The notes under the pieces: generated by a model
The model's database searches: none
What the model saw: only the letters and a program-made list of their open reading frames with translations
What the model was told of the DNA's origin: nothing
Source: Myxococcus terminator_A
GTDB taxonomy: Bacteria > Myxococcota > Myxococcia > Myxococcales > Myxococcaceae
DNA length: 64,000 bases
Assembly: GCA_049194865.1 (NCBI GenBank)
Contig: JBLZWL010000075.1
Location: 62,001-126,000, forward strand
Reading direction: 5' to 3'
Shown here: piece by piece, positions 58,662 through 64,000 of the stretch
Layout: every line of letters starts with the position of its first letter
Position numbering within the stretch: position 1 is the first letter of the stretch
Program-made: the position numbers and the translations under genes

Positions 58662-60956
58662 ATGTCCCTTTCGCGTCGTCTTCGATGGTGTTCCACCTGG
58701 GTCCTGGCCATGGCGTTGTCGTGCGTGCCGGTGGAGGAGGGACAAGCGCCCTCCGAGCCGCTGGGCACGGAGGAGCAGGCGCTGGGCGTGCCGGGCTTCG
58801 CGGAGCTGCACCACCACATGTTCGCGGAGGAGGCGTTTGGCGGGGGCTGGTTCCACGGCACCGTCGCGGACGCGCTCACGCGGTGTGACGGCGGGTGGCC
58901 GGAGAGCGACCATGCTCGGGTGCGGATGGACCTGAGCCATCTGCTCAACCTGTGTCCGAACTCGAGCAACCTCGACCTGCGCGGGGTGCCGGTGTTGTCG
59001 CAGTTGTTCGGCGTCGCGGGGGCGGTGGGCTCGGAGTTCCTGGGGAAGATTGAGGGGACGGAGGGCGACACGGGCCTGCACGACGGGCGGCGCAACCCGA
59101 ACACGCAGTGGCCGCGCTGGGACACGATTGCGCACCAGCAGTCGTGGGAGGGGTGGCTGCGGCAGGCGCACCAGGGCGGCATGTCGCTGGTGGTGGTGTC
59201 GGCGGTGAGCAACGGCTTCCTGTGTGAAGCGCTGCCGCCGCAGAACCGCACGCGGCCGTGTGACGAGATGGTGGACGTGGAGGTGCAGTTGCAGAAGGCG
59301 CGCGAGTTCGCCGCGACGCGCGACTGGGTGGACCTGGCGCTGACGCCGGCGGATGCGCGGCGCATCATCTCCGAGGGCAAGCTGGCGATGGTGCTCTCCA
59401 TCGAGACGAGCAAGCTCTTCGGCGCGAAGGACTGGCGCGCGGAGCTGGAGCGCTTCCATGGGTTGGGGGTGCGCACGTTGCAGCCGGTGCACCAGCTGGA
59501 CAACCGGTTTGGTGGCGCGGCGCCGCACAACGCCATCTTCCAGGCGGCGCAGTTCATCGAGAACTGTCACATCGACACGGACTGTGGGCTGACGGTGGGA
59601 GGGCTCACGCTGGGCTTCGACGTGGACTCGAGCTGCCGCAACGTGAAGGGCCTGACGGGGGAGGGGCAGCAGCTGATGCAGGCGATGATGGACAAGGGGA
59701 TGCTCATCGACCTGGCGCACCTGTCGGAGAAGGGCGTGCGGGATGCGTACTCGGTGGCGGAGCGCAACAAGTACTACCCGCTGTATGTGAGCCACGGGCA
59801 TTTCCGCGAGGTGATGAACGGGAAGCTGGCGGAGAACGAGAAGACGACGCCGGCGTGGGTGGTGCAGATGTTGCGGCGCACGGGCGGCATGTTCGGTCTG
59901 CGCACGGCGCATGACGAGACGCGGACGTATACGAAGTCCGGCGTGGCGAACAACTGCCAGGGGTCGACGCGGTCCTTCGCGCAGGCGTACGAGTTCGGTC
60001 GTCAGGGACTGAAAGTGCCGATGGCGTTTGGCGCGGACTTCAACGGGTTCATCCAGCAGACGCGGCCGCGGTTTGGAGAGGATGGGGCGTGTTCGGCGGG
60101 GTTCCAGGCGGAGGCGGACGCGCAGGCGCGGCAACAGACTCTGCAGGGGCCTGGGCGGTTGGGGACGGCGTTCGACGAGCAGGGCCTGGCGCACGTGGGC
60201 CTGTTGCCGGACATGGTGAAGGACCTGCGGAACCTGGGGGTGAATACGGCGGGGTTGGCGGGTTCGGCGGAGACGTTCATCCGGATGTGGGAGCGGACGT
60301 CGGTGACGCGCACGGGGATGGCGGACGCGGCGCTGGATATCGACACGTCGGGGGTGGCGGCGTGGGTGAAGCCGGAGGACCGCGAGGGGGCGTACCCGAC
60401 GGTGTGTGGGAAGGCCTATTCGCCGGACAGCAAGGAGTTGAACCAGGAGTGCCGGTTCGACGACGAGTGCTTGAGCGAGCAGTGCACGTCGGTGTTGTGC
60501 AGCACGTTCGATGGGCGGTGCGTGTGCAACGGGGATGAGGATTGTGGAGGGGTGGGGTACTGCCAGAAGGACACGCCGGGGAATCCGGCGGACAACGACT
60601 GCGTGCCGAAGAAGACGGACTGGACGTCGTGCAGTCGGGATGGGCAGTGCCAGTCGGGGGCGTGTGGAGGGTGCGCGGACGCGGTGGGGTGGTGCTTTAC
60701 GCCGAGGTCGAAGGCGTACGGGCAGACGTGCAAGTCGGATAGGGAGTGCACGACGGACCGGTGCAGCGCGGACTGTTACGTGAATCCGACGGGGAGTTGC
60801 CTGTGTGACAGCGACTCGCACTGTGGTGCGAGCCAGTACTGTGGCTGGGGTCTGAACGCGGGCAAGTGCCAGAACAAGAAGGGAAGAGGGGCGGCCTGCG
60901 GCTCCGGGCGCGAGTGCCAGTCGGGGGAGTGCCGGTGGTCCTTCACGTGTAAGTAG
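58662..60956 (+). CDS. M19-type dipeptidase-like lipoprotein with Cys-rich tail
   Basis: 764 aa from ATG 58662. Lipobox ALSC after a short signal peptide. Residues 45-560 resemble membrane dipeptidase (M19) TIM barrels: AELHHHMF near the start (His-x-His zinc ligands), ALTPADARRIISEGKLAMVLSIETSKLF (bridging Glu), GVRTLQPVHQLDNRFGG, DKGMLIDLAHLSEKGV, and YPLYVSHGHF, PMAFGADFNGF. The barrel is larger than usual owing to insertions. The C-terminal about 165 residues are a chain of Cys clusters (CRFDDECLSEQC, CVCNGDEDCGGVGYC, CKSDRECTTDRC, CGSGRECQSGEC) like Dickkopf-type repeats. A surface hydrolase is likely; substrate not known. Confidence 0.8.
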   Translation: MSLSRRLRWCSTWVLAMALSCVPVEEGQAPSEPLGTEEQALGVPGFAELHHHMFAEEAFGGGWFHGTVADALTRCDGGWPESDHARVRMDLSHLLNLCPNSSNLDLRGVPVLSQLFGVAGAVGSEFLGKIEGTEGDTGLHDGRRNPNTQWPRWDTIAHQQSWEGWLRQAHQGGMSLVVVSAVSNGFLCEALPPQNRTRPCDEMVDVEVQLQKAREFAATRDWVDLALTPADARRIISEGKLAMVLSIETSKLFGAKDWRAELERFHGLGVRTLQPVHQLDNRFGGAAPHNAIFQAAQFIENCHIDTDCGLTVGGLTLGFDVDSSCRNVKGLTGEGQQLMQAMMDKGMLIDLAHLSEKGVRDAYSVAERNKYYPLYVSHGHFREVMNGKLAENEKTTPAWVVQMLRRTGGMFGLRTAHDETRTYTKSGVANNCQGSTRSFAQAYEFGRQGLKVPMAFGADFNGFIQQTRPRFGEDGACSAGFQAEADAQARQQTLQGPGRLGTAFDEQGLAHVGLLPDMVKDLRNLGVNTAGLAGSAETFIRMWERTSVTRTGMADAALDIDTSGVAAWVKPEDREGAYPTVCGKAYSPDSKELNQECRFDDECLSEQCTSVLCSTFDGRCVCNGDEDCGGVGYCQKDTPGNPADNDCVPKKTDWTSCSRDGQCQSGACGGCADAVGWCFTPRSKAYGQTCKSDRECTTDRCSADCYVNPTGSCLCDSDSHCGASQYCGWGLNAGKCQNKKGRGAACGSGRECQSGECRWSFTCK

Positions 60957-60968
60957 GCGAGAGCCTTG

Positions 60969-61001
60969 GGGATGCCGGGGGCGAGGAGCCCCTGGCGTCC
61001 C
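60969..61001 (+). terminator. Imperfect hairpin after dipeptidase-like gene
   Basis: GGGATGCCGGGGGC (60969-60982) pairs with GCCCCTGGCGTCCC (60988-61001) at 12 of 14 positions. No T-tract follows. Confidence 0.45.
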
Positions 61002-61166
61002 GGGTGCGGGCGGGGGCGCTCGGAATCTTGGAATGCTGGGAGAGGGAGGCGGGGGCCTGTGTGCCTGGACGGCCGGGCCGGAGTTTTGCCGGGGGAGTGA
61101 GGGCGAGGGGGCGCGGGGGTAAGAGGGGTGAGCGAGCGGGACGGAGGGTGCGGTAGAGTGCGCCCC

Positions 61167-63266
61167 ATGCGTCGCCTTTCCTTGCTCCTGCTCCCTCTGC
61201 TGGTCCTCGCGTGCTCCAAGGAGCAGGCAGGGACCTCGCTCGTCATCAATTACACCCCAGGTTTCCAAAAGGGTTGTTTCAGAGTCGTGGTCCAAGATGC
61301 CGCGAACGACACCTTAAAGGATGACAAAACCGTTAGCCCCAATGCGGCGCGGGAAGGCGAGGGAGGCGGCTCCTTCGTGAAGGTCGGTGTGCTCCAAAAG
61401 ACGGGGTGGAGCAAAGAGGTCAATGTGACCGTCACGGCACACGAGTATTCGTGTGAAACAGACGACAGCGGCACGCCGATACGGAAGTTGGTGGGTACTA
61501 AGTCAGTCAAGCTCACCCTGCCAGACGAGGGGGCTCATGGCGAGTCTGAGGTGTCGTTCGAGACGCCGGACGAGGACCATGATGGCTTCCTCCCTGCGGA
61601 TAAAGGCGGCACGGACTGCGACGACAAAGATGGGATGCGGAACCCCGCGCAGGCCGAGATATGCGACGACAAAGACAATAACTGCGCGGGCACAGTTGCT
61701 GATGAAGACCTGGACTTGGTGGACATGTTCCATGATCGGGACGAAGATGGATTCGGTGGGGAGGCAACTCGGCACTGCGTGCCTGTGAGTAGTCTCCGTA
61801 AGTATTCGACCAAGGGGGGAGACTGTAATGACAGTGACCCGTCGGTGGCTCCGGATAAGGAAGAGCTTTGCGACGGTATTGACAATAACTGCGCAAGCAT
61901 TGGTGGTGTTGCTGTCGACGAGACCTTCTCGACAAAGAATCAATCATGTGCAAGTGGCTGCGGAACCATGGCATGCGCGCTGGATGGTAGGTCAGTTCAG
62001 TGCAGTGCCCCTCTTCCTGCGATCTACTATCTGGACAAAGACCGTGATGGCGAAGGGACCGCCACCGTCATCCAGACTGTGAATCCTATGGTGGTCTGCC
62101 AGGGGGGAAATCCCCCAGCACAGCCAGATTATGTCCTCGAAAAGCAGGGCGACTGTGACGATGCGGACCCTGCGGCGAAGCCCGGTCTCACGGAGGTGTG
62201 CGATGCCATCGACAACAATTGCGACGGTATCGTGGATAACGCCGCAGAGATATGTGGTGGCACGCTGAAGGACGTGGTCAACCATCACGTAACTTCGGGC
62301 GATCCAGACTGGAGGACGGTATCGGTGGGGCCGGGGGGATATCCTGTGTGGGTCGCGGGGCTTGGCGGCAAACTGGCGATGCGCAGGACGGCCAGTGATA
62401 AGTTCGAGAGTTTCAGCTATGAAAGCTCTCCAGGTCCGACCCCTTCGGACGGGAGCCTTCCGATCCACTTGAACAACTGTGGAAGTACGAATTGGACAGT
62501 CTCCTGGGTGAACTCCAAAGGGATGGTGTTCCTGGGCGGCGAATTGGGAGCGCTGGCCTTTCATTCTGGGACAACCAGTTACACGTGCCAACTGGGTGGC
62601 GTGCCACACAATGCCAACCTCACGGGAATGATAGGCTTCGAATCCGGTGGGGTAAATACCCTCTACATTACCGACACGGAAGGTCGGTTGATTAAGTGGG
62701 TGGTAGGTGGCACGCCCGCATTCACGACGGTGCACGACAGCAACTACAACTACTATGGACTCCACGGCCTGAGTGAGAACTTCCTGCTGGTGTCAGGAGG
62801 GGTCACGTCAGGAGACGCGGGCCAAGCGTTCCAGTCCTATACCAATGGCAATGGCAATCCCTCGTCGTTGCACGCGACCCTTCCAGACAATGGAAGCGGC
62901 ACTGCGAACGCGGTGTGGATGGGGACGGCCACCAAGGCGTGTGCGGTGGGGGATGGAGGGTTGGCGTGGCGTTGGGATGAGCCGGCGACGTGGAGAAAGG
63001 CCGAGGCTTCAGGGACGGCGGTCGACTTCAGCAGCGTGGTGATGCGGTACGACGCGCAGAACCCACTGAACGACCAGTGCTACATCGTGGACAAGGGGTC
63101 GAACGGTAAGCTGCGCCGGCTGACTCCATATGGCTGGGCCAAGCCGTTGGATCTGCTGCCGTCGAACAGGGCGAACGTCCCCCTGCGAGACATCGCCATC
63201 ACCGCGACAGGTGACCTCTGGATCGTCGGCGACGACGGCCGGGTGTTTCACTACCCAGAGCAGTAG
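61167..63266 (+). CDS. MopE-like calcium/metal-binding-repeat lipoprotein
   Basis: 699 aa from ATG 61167; lipobox VLAC (Cys18). Four MopE-type repeats follow: GTDCDDKDGMRNPAQAEICDDKDNNC, GDCNDSDPSVAPDKEELCDGIDNNC, GDCDDADPAAKPGLTEVCDAIDNNCDG and related parts, with DRDEDGFGG and DKDRDGEGT calcium-type loops. The C-terminal half (from about residue 400) is a separate domain, perhaps a beta-propeller (YPVWVAGLGGKLAMRRT, GMVFLGGELGALAFHSG, LYITDTEGRLIKWVVGG, ACAVGDGGLAWRWDEP, DLWIVGDDGRVFHY). Codon third positions over 61250-62900 are much more A/T-rich than in neighbours, a sign of recent acquisition. MopE of Methylococcus binds copper; metal specificity here is unknown. Confidence 0.8.
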   Translation: MRRLSLLLLPLLVLACSKEQAGTSLVINYTPGFQKGCFRVVVQDAANDTLKDDKTVSPNAAREGEGGGSFVKVGVLQKTGWSKEVNVTVTAHEYSCETDDSGTPIRKLVGTKSVKLTLPDEGAHGESEVSFETPDEDHDGFLPADKGGTDCDDKDGMRNPAQAEICDDKDNNCAGTVADEDLDLVDMFHDRDEDGFGGEATRHCVPVSSLRKYSTKGGDCNDSDPSVAPDKEELCDGIDNNCASIGGVAVDETFSTKNQSCASGCGTMACALDGRSVQCSAPLPAIYYLDKDRDGEGTATVIQTVNPMVVCQGGNPPAQPDYVLEKQGDCDDADPAAKPGLTEVCDAIDNNCDGIVDNAAEICGGTLKDVVNHHVTSGDPDWRTVSVGPGGYPVWVAGLGGKLAMRRTASDKFESFSYESSPGPTPSDGSLPIHLNNCGSTNWTVSWVNSKGMVFLGGELGALAFHSGTTSYTCQLGGVPHNANLTGMIGFESGGVNTLYITDTEGRLIKWVVGGTPAFTTVHDSNYNYYGLHGLSENFLLVSGGVTSGDAGQAFQSYTNGNGNPSSLHATLPDNGSGTANAVWMGTATKACAVGDGGLAWRWDEPATWRKAEASGTAVDFSSVVMRYDAQNPLNDQCYIVDKGSNGKLRRLTPYGWAKPLDLLPSNRANVPLRDIAITATGDLWIVGDDGRVFHYPEQ

Positions 63267-63381
63267 TCGTCGCTCGGGGCTGTGCCACGCTTCGGGCCTG
63301 GAGGGCCGGAGCGTGGTGTGTTGGACAGGAAAGGCCTGTCTGAATTTTCCGGTGTTCCGCAGTCGGACTTAGAGTCCAGGC

Positions 63382-64000
63382 ATGTCCAAGTCATGCCTGT
63401 GGGGGGACTGCCTGGCGGTCTTCGTCTGTGTGTCGGTGGCCATGCCGCTGCGCGCGCAGGGAGCCGAAGGTGAGGCCCAACGTCAAATCACGGAGGCCAT
63501 CCGCCTCTACGAGGACCTTGAGTACGAGCGAGCGCTGGAGCGACTGAAGCACGCCAGTCGCCTGCCGCATGGCCCTGCCGAGGCGGTCTCCCTCTCTCTA
63601 CTTCGCGGCATCATCCAAGCGGACATGGGGAGGTGGGAGGCGGCGCGCAAGGACTTCCGCGAGGCGCTCCAACGCCAACTTGATGCTCAGCTCCCCTTGC
63701 ATGTCTCGCCCAAGGTGAGCGGCGAGTTCGAGGCACAGCGCACGAAGGTTCGTGAGGCCACGACCGGTCGACGCAAGGCTGCGCCTCCAGTACCCACGCC
63801 GCAGGTGGTGGAGGCCGCGCCCGTGGACGAGAAGCCGCTGGCCAGGGAGCCGGAGGTCGCCCGGCCGGACCTGACTCCTCCCAATAGGGATGACGGAGCA
63901 CCGCCGGAGTGGGCAACGAGTTCCGTGGAGAGAGACGTGGGGCCTGCGTCCCAGGGCGTGCACATCGCGGGACGCCGGGTACCGGTGGTGAGCTGGGCAT
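63382..64000 (+). CDS. Secreted TPR-type protein (cut by right edge)
   Basis: 206 residues are visible; the frame is open at the window end. Signal peptide MSKSCLWGDCLAVFVCVSVAMPLRAQG. The next 90 residues are helical with TPR-like spacing (QRQITEAIRLYEDLEYERALERLKHASRLP, then SLLRGIIQADMGRWEAARKDFREALQRQLDAQLPLHVSPKV), followed by a Pro-rich linker (APPVPTPQVVEAAPVDEKPLAREPEVARPD). This layout is common in myxobacterial envelope proteins of unknown function that continue into a C-terminal membrane or beta domain. Start chosen at ATG 63382 because the signal peptide follows immediately; the ribosome binding site is weak. Confidence 0.7.
   Translation, partial: MSKSCLWGDCLAVFVCVSVAMPLRAQGAEGEAQRQITEAIRLYEDLEYERALERLKHASRLPHGPAEAVSLSLLRGIIQADMGRWEAARKDFREALQRQLDAQLPLHVSPKVSGEFEAQRTKVREATTGRRKAAPPVPTPQVVEAAPVDEKPLAREPEVARPDLTPPNRDDGAPPEWATSSVERDVGPASQGVHIAGRRVPVVSWA

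Noticed and set aside
58578..61295. A 905-codon minus-strand frame over the dipeptidase-like gene
   Set aside because: Repetitive Arg/His/Pro/Leu shadow sequence with no recognisable domain.

Overview
The window looks like a chromosomal segment of a myxobacterium of the Myxococcaceae (Myxococcus, Corallococcus or Pyxidicoccus type). The DNA is very GC-rich with G/C-ending codons. Lipoproteins with FG-GAP, CGDG...CDDGN (DUF4215-like) and EGF modules abound. One protein ends in a MYXO-CTERM-like tripartite tail, and there are a Ser/Thr kinase with a TPR-like tail and an FHA-type sigma54 activator. No rRNA, tRNA, CRISPR array, insertion sequence or phage was recognised.

Layout. 1-2185: a minus-strand cassette of a 46-aa ORF, a DUF262 protein and the start of a HipA-like protein that runs off the left edge. 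2444-7967: an M28 exopeptidase, an 86-bp palindromic element, an unknown gene, a class III adenylate cyclase and a DHA2 exporter. 8180-16238: a cobalamin riboswitch followed by a tightly packed operon of two class III aminotransferases, a semialdehyde dehydrogenase, a two-subunit CoA-transferase and a 3-oxoadipyl-CoA-type thiolase. 16396-23167: two tandem FG-GAP/lysyl-oxidase-like lipoproteins and two MacB/FtsX-type permeases. 23260-27295: small envelope and secreted proteins, a phospholipase D lipoprotein and a GNAT acetyltransferase. 27516-35409: effector-like proteins without signal peptides, including a C39-like cysteine protease, beside an FHA-sigma54 activator and a Ser/Thr kinase. 35534-43123: a tandem duplication of a large lipoprotein gene that carried along a broken piece of a TssB/TssC-like sheath gene. 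43959-48630: a URC-type uracil catabolism operon (malonate-semialdehyde dehydrogenase, GTP cyclohydrolase II-like URC1, DUF1688/URC4, uracil phosphoribosyltransferase). 49417-53498: three more members of the lipoprotein family, one with an internal deletion. 53547-55172: a hipBA toxin-antitoxin locus with operator palindromes. 55613-64000: secreted and envelope proteins (an Imm11-type immunity protein, CapA, an M19 dipeptidase, a MopE-like lipoprotein) and a gene cut by the right edge.

How genes work together. The riboswitch operon can be read as a complete route that removes two amino groups and oxidises one aldehyde to make 3-oxoadipate, then cleaves it to succinyl-CoA and acetyl-CoA. A C6 diamino acid such as beta-lysine is the best-fitting input. 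The uracil operon can be read as uracil salvage to UMP, ring opening, and conversion of malonate semialdehyde to acetyl-CoA. Both readings are inference from gene families and order. The lipoprotein family shows module shuffling on one shared N-terminal domain.
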